A DNA stretch of 64,000 bases. Origin: Chrysaora quinquecirrha (Eukaryota; Cnidaria; Scyphozoa; Semaeostomeae; Pelagiidae). Made by a program: the position numbers and the translations under genes. Of this stretch, positions 42,868 to 53,231 are shown piece after piece. Numbering within the stretch: the first letter of the stretch is position 1; every line of letters begins with the position of its first letter. Below the pieces are notes generated by a model, which ran no database searches, had not been told where the DNA came from, and worked only from the letters and a program-made list of their open reading frames with translations. The DNA is taken from NCBI GenBank assembly GCA_014526335.1, contig JACTAT010000058.1, positions 100,904-164,903 of the forward strand, written 5' to 3'.

Positions 42868-44799
42868 TGGCCATCGCGACACCTGATTCTATGCTACGAC
42901 AAGGCGAGAAAGCTTCTTGCCGAAACTACCTAATTTCACAGTCATCAGGAGTTAGTTCAGACGCTCCAAAGAGTGCCGTTTGGCTTGTTGATGGGATGGC
43001 TGCTGTAAGGTCGTTAAAACCCAAGCAGACCTACAAAGATTGGATAAAATGCCTGGTTCGCTTTATGCAGCCACCAAAGGATTCACAACCGGTGATGCTT
43101 GCAATGGTAAATGATAACTATTTGGAACGGAGCGTCAAAAGCTGTTTGCGAAAGAAAAGAGGTGCACCTGGAGCCGAAACGTATGTAACAGGTGTCGAGC
43201 AAAGAATGTTAGAGGGAAGCAAGTAACAGGAATTCCTTCATAATGGCGCAAATAAAGAGCAATTAACCAAACTGGTTGCCTCTTATGTCACGCAGGAAGG
43301 TAAAATCTTCTAGCGCTTTGATCGTAACATCTGCAGAAAAGCCTTCAACATTGTCAACAATGAAGCGGAAGAATTCTTCAGCTGCAACCACGAGGAAGCG
43401 GACACACGCCTTATTTTGCATGCATTGCTGGCAGAAAATGATGTGGACATTGTGGCAAAGCATGCTGATGTTTTGATTTTGATGGTTTGGGCATATCAAT
43501 CCATGAGCGTAAAGTTCAACTGGTTTTTAACTTTGAAAAGGAAAATACGTTGATATAAAGTCGATTTGCGAATTTCTTGGAGAAGAGCTGTCACCTGCCA
43601 TACCAGCGCTGCACTGTCTGGCAGGATGTGACTCAACGTCGTATTTCTATAAAGCTGGAAAAGTTCGGGCACTCCAAAAAGTCAAGAAGAGGCTCGAAGA
43701 TGTCAAATAACTGCAAAAACTTGGAAGTGAAAGAGACATAAAAGACAATGATATCGATGACATAAAGGAATTCATTCGAAAAAACATATTCAGTGGAAGA
43801 ACATTGAGTACAGGAATACGACTATATAAAGAGATGAAAACCAAATCATCCATGGGCATACCACCTAATCCCAAGTCAGTAGAACAGGCAATCAAACGCC
43901 ATTATCAAGCATTTTTATGGTATCATTGTCACATGCCGCAAGTGCCATCGATACTCTTTGACGAAAACGGATGGCAATGGGACCCTGTAGAAAATATCGT
44001 CTCGCCAGTATGGTTTACTGGAAGCCAGGTACCAGAGTCATTTTCGACAGAAAAGAGGAAAAAACGAAATTCTTCCCAAAAGGCCCCCACTGATGCCGGA
44101 GATGAGCTAAGTGAAGCCACAGCACCGAAACCAAAAAAAAAAGAAAACGTAAGATATCTTCTATTCTTGCAGCCATGAAAGACATCTCAGAAGACGAAGA
44201 ATCGCCTAGCAGCCTAGCATTTACAATGGTGATAACGAAACAATACAATCCAACCCAGAAACAGCCATATTATCGGAAGCAGATGAAAGCGATTGGAAGG
44301 TTTCGGACTTTCTGTCCAGTGAAGATTCGTTCGACGAATGGCTGCCTTGATACTCCAGTAAATCTACCAGACAAGGCAAACATACATTGTAAATAGTGTA
44401 AATACACCACTTAAACTATCTTTATTATAACTCTGGATTCCAACTCGAAAACTCCAGTTTATACGCGCAATATTGACATCTTTATGTTTTTTAACAACAA
44501 CAACAACACAAACTTTGAGACGCTGTACCTCCCGAATGGTAAGAGAAAAGTAGTAAGTGTTTTATAATTTATTTCTTGCCTTGTGATACACTACACATTG
44601 GTGAAAAAATTTTCCAAAAATTCCAAAAAAAATTTTTTTCAGACCATGGGTGGGTGTGGTCGCGAATCACGTGAAAACCAGGCCACGCCCAAAATGGCCC
44701 CTGGCAGTTTTAGATACTCTTCAACATGGAGAACCCGAATCCGAAATAAAATTTAGGGTTAGGCAGTTTGCTAGATGGTTGTAGTAATTTCCCTGTCTA
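42868..44799. repeat. Right arm of a 4-kb inverted repeat
   Basis: These 1932 bases mirror 40762-42700. Differences I could see include four homopolymers one base shorter here, a 3-base gap (CGCCAT against CGCTGCCAT) and a few substitutions. Confidence 0.95.
42890..44397 (+). pseudogene. Decayed transposon-associated gene, right-arm copy (HEEADTR family)
   Basis: It carries the same gene as the left arm, here on the plus strand, starting at TPDSMLRQGEKAS. It shares the TAA after KRLEDVK, so that stop predates the duplication. One-base losses near 43312, 43338, 43524 and 43544 break the frame that is open in the left copy, so HEEADTR and HADVLILM are out of frame with their neighbours. No function expected. 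Confidence 0.7.
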
Positions 44800-45239
44800 A
44801 CAGGAATCGTTTTGCTTAGAGCTATGAAGTTTAATTGGGCATTGTCCCTAGCCCTTAATCAGTGGCCTAGACGTACCCATAATCCACCCCGTGCTAAACC
44901 CCTAACTAACTGTGTTACATTGCCTTTTGTCTTGTTCAAGATGGCGCATACACTAAACTTCTTAGATTTTTATCCTGAAAAGTAGGCCTACTCAAAATCG
45001 TTCGTTTCTCATATTGTAAAAATTAATGTTTGTTTTTAAACATTTGTTTGTTTGTCTTGTTTATGTCGAGAGTAAACAAGTTTTAATTTTTATAGGTTTT
45101 ATAGAATATTTGGTTCAGGTGTTGAAAATAAACATTTTTTGGGCCTAAATTAGGAAAGTACGTTCACACCCTTCATTAGGCGAAACTAGCTGCAAGTTAA
45201 GGCCGTTGTTTTCTAAAATTGTATTAAAAATTGGCCTAA

Positions 45240-45533
45240 GGCCCTGGCCAAACGATCAAACATTGTTGGCCCAACATTTGAGATTTGCTTGTCAAGCAAA
45301 ATATTCGACCGTTTGGCCAAGTCAAAAACATTGCTTGTCAAACATTTTTTGTTTCCGTCAAACATTTTTTGTTTGCCTCAAGCAAAACATGTTTTTGAAC
45401 TTTTTAGCAAACATCAAGCCACAAATGTTGTTACTTTTTCTTGTCAAGGAATTTTTTGGACGCGGCCAAACATTTGTTGTAAAGCAAATTTAAAATGTTG
45501 GACCAACAATGCTTGATCGTTTGGCCCAGGGTC
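45240..45533. mobile_element. Palindromic MITE, full-length copy
   Basis: The left end GGCCCTGGCCAAACGATCAA is mirrored by TTGATCGTTTGGCCCAGGGTC. A second, inner inverted pair is TTTGGCCAAGTCAAA/ACGCGGCCAAAC. The left flank is TAA. This is one of the two best-kept copies. Confidence 0.85.
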
Positions 45534-46969
45534 TTTTATAGATTGGCTTGTTTAGTTGTTATCGAAACACTGAACAATGAACATTAGTTTGGGCCTATAA
45601 ATTTGAAATGGGAGGCGTTAGTTCACTGCAAGGTAACGCAGAAGAATAGGCCTATTACTAGACAAGCCTTATTAATTCTTACTAGGCCCTGCGCGCAGGC
45701 TCGAACCATTTAACACTCGTTTAGGCACGTAAGCTGTTAGGCTTATGGTTTATATAGTTAGTTGGTGTACATTAGCTGACCAGCTACACTGTACACTAGC
45801 TTTTAAAAAAGCTTACAAAAGCGAAAATGTAGGTGATATTACTTGTTATATAGGTGATATTACTTTTAGGCCCTTAATTGAGACCTTGATTTAGGCCCAC
45901 TGTTTATCTCAGCAATCCTTTACTCCAGAAACAGGTTAATTATATGAAGGGTATGCAAAAGTTTTTAAAATAGTCTTAGTAGCTAGGCTTATCAATTAGA
46001 AGGGTTTTTAATATTTTGTTTGTAAGTTAATGTTTTTGTTGGATGAAAAGGTAGTGAGGGGTTAACAGCATATTGCTTTACCCCTAACGAACGTTAAATG
46101 TAGTCAACATTGTATTGTTATGTAGTCAAATCATATCAGAGGAAATGCAAAAAATCTGTTTTATTCTTGTGCAACCCTCCTGAGTGTCTTGCTGTAGCAA
46201 TGCCGTAATTGAGACTGAGGCCGCGGAAGCGGGGGTTACATGCAGAATATAAAGGTTTGGTTGAAAATCGATTGTTGGATTTCGGTAGACTGGCTAAGCG
46301 CAATGGTTAAGTAGATCGATACTGGTCACGTCCAAAAACAGGTCTTTGTTTTTCTCAAGCTTCAGGAGGTATTTGCCTCTGCATACATCAAGTATCGTAC
46401 CAAAATTGCAGCCTCATGCCTCCGACATCACTTTACAAATCAATACTTTTTAATGACTTCCTTCTCGGTCCAATTACACCAAATGGAATTCCGTTACTGC
46501 GCTCAAAAGTCCTCAAAATAATCAAAAATTGATCGTTTATTTAAATTCCCCTATTTATGGTGTAATTATATTGTTTTGGTGAGAAAATTTTGCCGTATTT
46601 TTTCCAAAATAAACGCGGAATTAGATGTTATTGTCGATTAAATGGGTCAGAAACTCATTTAGTTTGTCTACTTTGTAATAATGTATATATTGTATAATTG
46701 GAATCCGTCCCGTCTAGGGGGTCTTGTGTACTGAGGCTTGTCCGTCTTGGGTTTGCTTGCGATGCTTTTTTTGAAAACTTAAATGGTGGTTAGACATAGT
46801 TTAACCAGAGTTAATTACTATGACAACACGGGCCCGCTTGCACGTGAGGTCATTTGACCATTCCTTCCGCCGTCTTCCTTCTTGCATAAGTTTTTGCAGA
46901 GAAGAGCTTCAAGATTCTAGATTGTGCCTGAATCTTTGCGAATCACCACCCTCCCTATCTCCCTCTTTC

Positions 46970-47140
46970 TGGTCTTGTCTATTTTTCCTTCCGACAGATA
47001 CCTTTTTCGTTCTGTTGGACCAAGTGCATTGCTGGCCGGGGTTTTCCATTAGCCAATCACCTGATAGTAAGAAGTTTATTCAGGCAGGCAAACAGGGCAA
47101 TGCACAGAATGCCCAATTTTCCTGCCAATTCTCCCTGTGG
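46970..47140 (+). repeat. Dispersed repeat, second copy of 10738-10900
   Basis: It shares several 15-20 base blocks with the inverse of 10738-10900, including GCAGGCAAACAGGGCAATGC. The reading frame 46820-47158 spanning it is not considered a gene. Confidence 0.5.
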
Positions 47141-47485
47141 GCTAAGGAATTAATGTAGACGTTTGCATGGTTATCTACGACGGTTTTCAACAGGTCTTCA
47201 ACTACAGCGCGCAGTCAATATGCGCAGCAGGGCTCCCTGATGCGCAGCCTCGTCTCCACAACCAAACACGCTTTCTGGGTTTGCTTTGAAATAGTTAGAA
47301 AGCCAAAGGATCGATATGCGCATTGCATTTGCGCCATTATCTCTGCGCTTGATAGGAAGACAAAACATAAAGACAGCGCGCGGGCAAAGAATCTGGGCAT
47401 TAGATATTTCTCACATATTGATATTCGACGTTCTAACGACAACATCATCACCTTGACAACATACAGTTGCAGAGAAGTTTTGATT

Positions 47486-47960
47486 GCCGGAGCGGTGCGC
47501 TAGTAACAAAATTGCAGCGGATGAGATTAGCGGCAAATAACCTATATCCTTAGGTCTAGTTTTGAATAGAAACACCCACTGGACATTTGCGATTTTACCC
47601 AACAATCCCTAATTTTGTCTTTCGCCGGAGCGGTCTGCTCGGCGGATGAGATAAGTGGCAAAGTAACCTATATCTCTTGGTCAAGTTTGGAGTGAGAATG
47701 CGCGGTGGAAACTTGGAGGTAACTCAACAATCCGCAGTGTTGTCTTTCGCCGGAACGGTGCGCTTAGTAAAAGAATTACAGCGAAAGAGATTAGCGGCAA
47801 AAAAATAACCTACATCTGTTGATCAAGTTTTAATAAGAAACGCGCGCTGGAAGCTTTCGACATCACTCAACCATCCGCAGTGTTGCCTTTCATTGGAGCG
47901 GTGCGGTTAAGAAGAAAACCACAGCGGATGAGATTAACGGCAAACAATCTATACCGTTTA
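47486..47960. repeat. Tandem repeat, four units of about 125-145 bp
   Basis: The anchor GCCGGAGCGGTGCG begins units at 47486, 47624, 47749 and, diverged, 47892. Each unit continues with GCGGATGAGATTAGCGGCAAA, AACCTATATC and a closing ACTCAACAATCCGCAGTG. Units differ by roughly a quarter of positions, so the array is old. Confidence 0.8.
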
Positions 47961-48981
47961 CTATTAACTTTATCTTATTCCAGAATTTTGGTCAACTTTG
48001 CTTGAAAAATCGTTGAAAAGATGCGATTAAATTCGTGCATTCGAGACAGCTTAATTCAAATTGAAACAACTGGGAATCTTTTTTCGCTATTATTGTGGTC
48101 GCAAGAGTGAGATTAAAATAGAATAAATAAATTTATACATTTATCATTTCATTGTAAAAAATCCGTGTTTTACACAAATCCAATTAAAATGCTTTAAAGT
48201 ATTTCTAGCATGTCTGAGAGTGCAATGAGTCACTTAAAACACTAAAGAGTTTCTTATGAAAAAAGACGCAATTCGCAATAAACGGATAAGGATAAAGACC
48301 CAACCCCCAGCGGGGGGGGTGGGTGACAGTCAAATGACGCATGCCAACCCACGAAGTTATACCATGGATGGTCGTAGCTGTTTGGTTGTTCCCACAGCAG
48401 TTGTTTCTTCCTCGTGACCCTGTGGCATAGAAATATTTGTCCTTTGCGTTCCTGTTCATCAAATGACTTTCTACCAGATTTCCCGAAAGCGTGGGAGACT
48501 GTTATAAGTCTATGACAGAGGAATTTTTTCTTGTTTCCTGTTAAACGTTTTACATTCCGCCACCATCTTGATCCAGCTTACCAAGCTGAGGAAACAAAAT
48601 TTATGTTGTTGTAGTTGTTAGTACATCTTCCAAAAGCGCGAGAGGAATGTAACAAGTTTAGTTTTTGCTCTTCATCTGGCATATACAGGAATACAAGGAA
48701 AGAATGACTGGTACAGGAACAACAACTAACCATTGATTAAGCCCATGATTATACAGTATTTAGATTCCAGAAGAATTTAGTTCGGAAGAATTTTGCGCTT
48801 CTTCAAGTTCCGCACACTTGGAAACATATTCTTTTCAGCATCATGCGGAAATCGTTTGATCTTTTGAACATTACATGATGTTTTTGAAGAGGCTAAACGT
48901 TCAAACATTGCATGATAAGGAAATTTCAAATGTTTGACAAACATTTTATTCGCTTGGCCAGGACCAAGAGCCTAACTCTAA

Positions 48982-49086
48982 GGCCCTGGCCAAACGATCA
49001 GACATTGTTAGTCAAACATTTTAAATTTGCTTTACAACTAATGTTTGACCGTTTGGCCACGTCCAAATACATTGCTGCCAAAGATC
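48982..49086. mobile_element. Truncated palindromic MITE (left part)
   Basis: It begins GGCCCTGGCCAAACGATCAG after TAA and ends after TTTGGCCACGTCC. Only the left half is kept. A degraded relative precedes it (48890-48966). Confidence 0.65.
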
Positions 49087-49632
49087 TAGGGAAAAAAACG
49101 TCATTGCTAATGCGCAAGAAATGTGAATCTGAACGTCTCATATGAACAGGCCCTTAGAGATCCCTCGCTGACTTTACCGAATATATCATTGAAAAATAGT
49201 GAAAAGTAGAGGTCCTAGAATTGAGTCCTGTGGTACACCTAGTTGCAGATCTCACTTTCAACATCCCAACCCACTTTAGCGAGATTCTCAAATCAAACAC
49301 AGATTTACTGAGATAAAACTTCTGAAAATAATGCTTGCCTCAAAAAGTGTATTACTCTGGATCTTTTATCCTGCAAAACATGAATTTCACTAATTCAGCC
49401 GTGGTTTTCTCGAGCATGTTGATAAGGAATTCGTCATGTAGGCGGAGCAATGCGTTTTTTAAGCTAGTTTGCAAATCAGATAAAAATAAGTTTGTAATGA
49501 AGAATACTGTGTTTTGACTATGATATTTGAAAGAAGACATTATTAATTAAGCTTGCTCTGTGTTGATTTCATCTTTTATGTCATAGTTTGACATCACGAT
49601 TCTTAGAAATGTTTAGTTGAAACGAAACGTAA

Positions 49633-49714
49633 GGCCCTGGCCAAACGATCAAACATTGTTGGTCAAACATTTGAAATTTGCTTGTCAAGCAAAATTTTGT
49701 CCGTTTGGCCACGG
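49633..49714. mobile_element. Truncated palindromic MITE (left part)
   Basis: GGCCCTGGCCAAACGATCAAACATT follows TAA, and the similarity stops at TTTGGCCACGGAC just before the CEP19 3' end. Confidence 0.7.
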
Positions 49715-49773
49715 ACAAATGCATATATTCATGGTTCCTTCAGGGGGGGAGGGGGAGGGAAGGGTTCACGTCC

Positions 49774-52711
49774 TCAAAATTCCAATTCTGATTCTTCAGA
49801 GTCCCAACCTGATTCAATCTTGTGTCCATCATTTTCTTCAAAGTCAATTTCTACATCATATTTCCAATTATCGTCTCCAGGCCTAATTCGATTCTTTTCA
49901 AAGTTTTCCGACATTTTCTCCTTGACTTTATCAAGTTCTGCATCATCCAGTTTATTCAGATTCTCGTTTTGGTAACCTTGGGACGATTTCGAAATCAAGG
50001 CATTTCCATTATTGCAGACACTGTCTTGTAGTTTTTCAGCAGTCTGTTTAGCTGTGGAAATGCAGAAATTTAAATAGAGAGATTTTGGAGGTTAAAGGCC
50101 TGGCTAAACTAGGAGACATGTCGCGCGCGACATTTGTCATACGTGACATGTCCCCTCGATGTCTCCCAGTTTAGCCACCTTGGAAACTCTGTAGTGCGCG
50201 ACAAAATTTGCAGCGAGAGACACGCAAATATTTCTGGGAGACAGTAGAAACTTTCCTTGTCTCCGTGACTTAGGAGACATGTTTTTGCTCGTTTGTCACT
50301 CGCATGTTTAGCCACCCTGGGAGACGCCGAATACAGTGTCGCGCGAAACAAGTCTCCTAGTTTATTCATAGCTTAACTTAAAAAGTTAAAAAACGTATTT
50401 TGCTTGATGAAAACAAAAATGTTGGACAAGCAAAATTTTGTGACGTGGCCAAACGGTCAAACATTCTGCTCGACAAGCAAATCTCAAAGGTTGGATCAAC
50501 AATGTTTGATCGTTTGGCCAGGGCCTTAGATTGCTGTAATTTCAATGAAAATGAGGACGCATCCATATAAGGAAATTAAACCCTGTCTAAGCGGCGTCGT
50601 ATTTATGCAGGCAGATAAGTTAAGTTTGAAACAGATCGAACCCACAGCCCACGTGGAAGTCGCATGGGATAGTGGGAAATGGCGGTGTTTTGAGAAGGTC
50701 ATAAGCCGTAAAATGAATACGCACAGTTGACAGCAGGAGAGCGCTGGCGTGGAGCATTGTTAGGAGTATAATTAAGAGCGTCAGCTGTAAAGGTTATCAA
50801 AATCGATTGAGAAACCTGTAGGCCACACGCAGGTTGATCTCGATTCAATAACAAAGATAACCTACAGGCATCTTTTATTTATCATAACGACCATCATAAT
50901 AATAACACTAAGGGACCAGTCATTTGACCGGGATGGGGACCGAAGAGGAAGTACTTTGCATCTTTACCCCGCCACGTAATAAAAGCAGGAAAAAATTGCC
51001 CCAAATTTAAGAAACTTTTCTCGTCAAAATTTTCCTTCATATTCGAATTCAGCACTTTAAATAATTAAGGCAAATTTTCATCCTTCTAGTGTTAACCCAA
51101 GTTGATTTTTTAGCGATAAAAAGTTTAAAAATTTGCAAGCGATTTTACCGCAGAAAATCGCTCGGTGTGACATGTTGCACCCTCTTTAACGCTTCATTGA
51201 TATAAATTCAACATCTAGAACTCTAGAACCATGAAAATTTGCCGGGCCGTGTTCTACTAAACCAATTTTTCTCGGAATGTCTGTTTTTCGAAGCCATATC
51301 AAACAACAACTTAACCAATCAAGCTATCAATCTATCAATCAAACAATCACTAAATCAATCAAACAATCACTTAATCAATCAAGCAATCACTTAATCAATC
51401 AAACAATCACTTAATCAATCAAGCAATCACTTAATCAATCAAACAATCACTTAATCAATCAAACAATCACTTAATCAATCAAGCAATCACTTAATCAATA
51501 AAACAATCACTTAATCAATCAAGTAATCACTTAATTAATCAAACAATCACTTAATCAATCAAACAATCACTCAATCAATCAAGCAATCACTAAATCAATC
51601 AAACAATCACTAAATCAATCAAAAAATCACTCAATCAATCAAAAAATCACTCAATCAATCAAACAATCACTCAATCAATCAAAAAATCACTCAATCAATC
51701 AAATAATCACTTAATCAATCAAACAATCAGTCGATCAATCAAGCAATCACTCAATCAATCAAGCAATTACTAAAGTTATCATGCAATTTAAAACATACTT
51801 GATTCTCGTGAATTTTCTTCAAATATTTTCCATGATGAGTCTTCATTAATTCCTGTCTAATTCCATCAACACTGTAAAATTAGAGGAAACAGTAGTTATA
51901 CAAACACTGGTATATCTTAAACATTAGGGTTATTACCCCACTTTGTGTGTCTAGGGAAAAATAAGTACCAAGAGACCCATTCCCATTTGGAGAGTATGGT
52001 AGTGTTCAATGAGATCTTGGGTGTGCAAGAGCCCCCTTCTATTGTTCTATCCTATTGTTAGTCTCTTGTTCTTTTGCAAAACTCGGGTGTGCCAACCCCG
52101 TACTCTGCTGTGAGGGAGCAAGTGAATGCCAAAAAACGGCATCCTCCTAGCAGCATATAGACTAAAGTGTGGATTTCATGCAGGCTATGATTTTTAAGAA
52201 ATGAGGTTGAAACACAGTTGGTGTACTGTCATGGTCTTTAGAATACAAAAGCATTTTTATATTGTTTCCTTTTGGGTGGAGTCAGTTTCGATTAGCATAT
52301 TCTGGCATTATTGCAGCATCGAATGCACTCTGGCATATAGTGCACATTGATGCGAGTCCTCAGGCATTGGTATGGCACCACTCATATACAATTAAGTCCA
52401 TTATACATGTTTTTCATTTAGCAACATGGCAACAAAAGTTTTCCACCTTGAATTTTCTTTCAAATCCCTTATTGGAATGGATCTTCTGTGGAGTTTTCCT
52501 GCAAGAATACAATAAAAATATATGATACATCGATGATCGGGTCGTTGTTTAGACATTTGTGGAGGCATTGACTTGGGCCTCAAAGTAGGCCCGTTTCCAT
52601 TATTTTTAAAAACAAAGCTCCTAGCCTCCTACCTTTTTCATTAACGTAAAACAGCACCAAAGTCGGTGGATCAGTTTTTATGCAGCATGTTTTAGGCGTG
52701 AAATTCTCCAT
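49774..52711 (-). CDS. CEP19: Centrosomal protein of 19 kDa
   Basis: Minus-strand exons: 52711-52633 (ATG, MENFTPKTCC...TLVLFYVNEKG), 52498-52447 (KLHRRSIPIRDL), 51871-51799 (RQELMKTHHGKYL) and 50051-49774 (NLNKLDDAEL, FEKNRI, WKYDVEIDFEE, SGWDSEESELEF, stop). Phases match for the first three; an internal exon of perhaps 25-35 residues between 51799 and 50051 was not found. The NKLDD, YD.E..F and GWD...EF patterns are those of CEP19, which sits on centriole distal appendages and helps recruit RABL2 and intraflagellar transport to start cilium growth (family knowledge). A G-run lies just past the stop (49743-49757). The gene is head-to-head with the ARHGEF10-like gene. Confidence 0.87.
50097..50373. 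mobile_element. MITE, CTAAACTAGGAGACATGTCGCG family
   Basis: The left end GGCCTGGCTAAACTAGGAGA mirrors GTCTCCTAGTTTA on the right. Inner pairs of GTCTCCCAGTTTAGCCACC/GTTTAGCCACCCTGGGAGAC make it doubly palindromic. It lies in a CEP19 intron, close to the last exon. Confidence 0.8.
50400..50525. mobile_element. Palindromic MITE, right part
   Basis: Its right end is AACAATGTTTGATCGTTTGGCCAGGGCC followed by TTA. The left half is missing. It lies next to 50097-50373 in the same CEP19 intron. Confidence 0.75.
51305..51780. repeat. 20-bp minisatellite AATCAATCAAACAATCACTT, about 24 copies
   Basis: The unit is regular through most of the array; variants (AAGC, AAAA, ACTC, ACTA) cluster in runs. 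It lies in the CEP19 intron about 20 bases beyond the donor of exon 51871-51799. Confidence 0.95.
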
Positions 52712-53230
52712 TTTAAGAAAAAGGTACCAACAAAACAAAGCATTCTTCACAAAAAGCCTTTGCTGTGAAGAAAGTCGCCCGCCATGACAGAAATCTGTTT
52801 GTTGCCAGGAAGAGTTTTGGAAAATTTGTTGTTGCTGCTGAATTTTCATTGTGTGCTTGAAAAGGTGGGGGGTCTGAAGGTATCTTTACATGAAGTAAGC
52901 GATGTCATGTGATTTCCTTAGAAAGTGTGTAATCGAGAAACGACTTCGGCGGGAGGAAGTTAGAAAATTTCAAAGTTATTGCTGTTTACTCGTCCAAATG
53001 TTTGTAGACTTTTATCAGGTATATTCTGTATTTATTTGTTTGTTTGCAGCATTATTTAAATTAAGATCTATTCGGTCGTTTTGTTCAGACATTAAAAGGA
53101 AGCGAGTGCCTTCCAGGAACTCATAATCAGAATCAGAGAGTTGCGTTTCGGAAATTAGGCCCAATCATTCAATTATTCTTGCTTGCGTGCGTATAAAAAA
53201 TATGACATGACAAGCCCGATCTCTTTTTAG
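52712..53230. promoter_or_regulatory. Head-to-head region between CEP19 and the ARHGEF10-like gene
   Basis: The start codons are 520 bases apart. The first coding exon of the plus-strand gene follows an acceptor (TTTTTAG at 53224-53230), so at least one 5' untranslated exon must lie upstream. A possible donor is TTATCAG|gtatat near 53018. TATAAAAAATATG at 53190 is A/T-rich but in the wrong place if that exon is real. Confidence 0.4.
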
Positions 53231-53231
53231 G

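Larger units (their letters stand above)
44800..49773. other. Gene-poor interval between inverted repeat and CEP19
   Basis: Apart from the elements and the tandem repeat listed separately, nothing here resembles a gene. A/T-rich unique-looking sequence fills 45.5-46.8 kb. A GACTTATTAC-family element with diverged ends lies at about 48500-48662. Confidence 0.5.

Noticed and set aside
46820..47158. Plus-strand frame of 112 residues
   Set aside because: It overlaps a dispersed repeat also present at 10738-10900; no conserved domain.
51305..51780. CRISPR-like array
   Set aside because: The regular 20-base unit has no unique spacers; it is a minisatellite in an animal intron.
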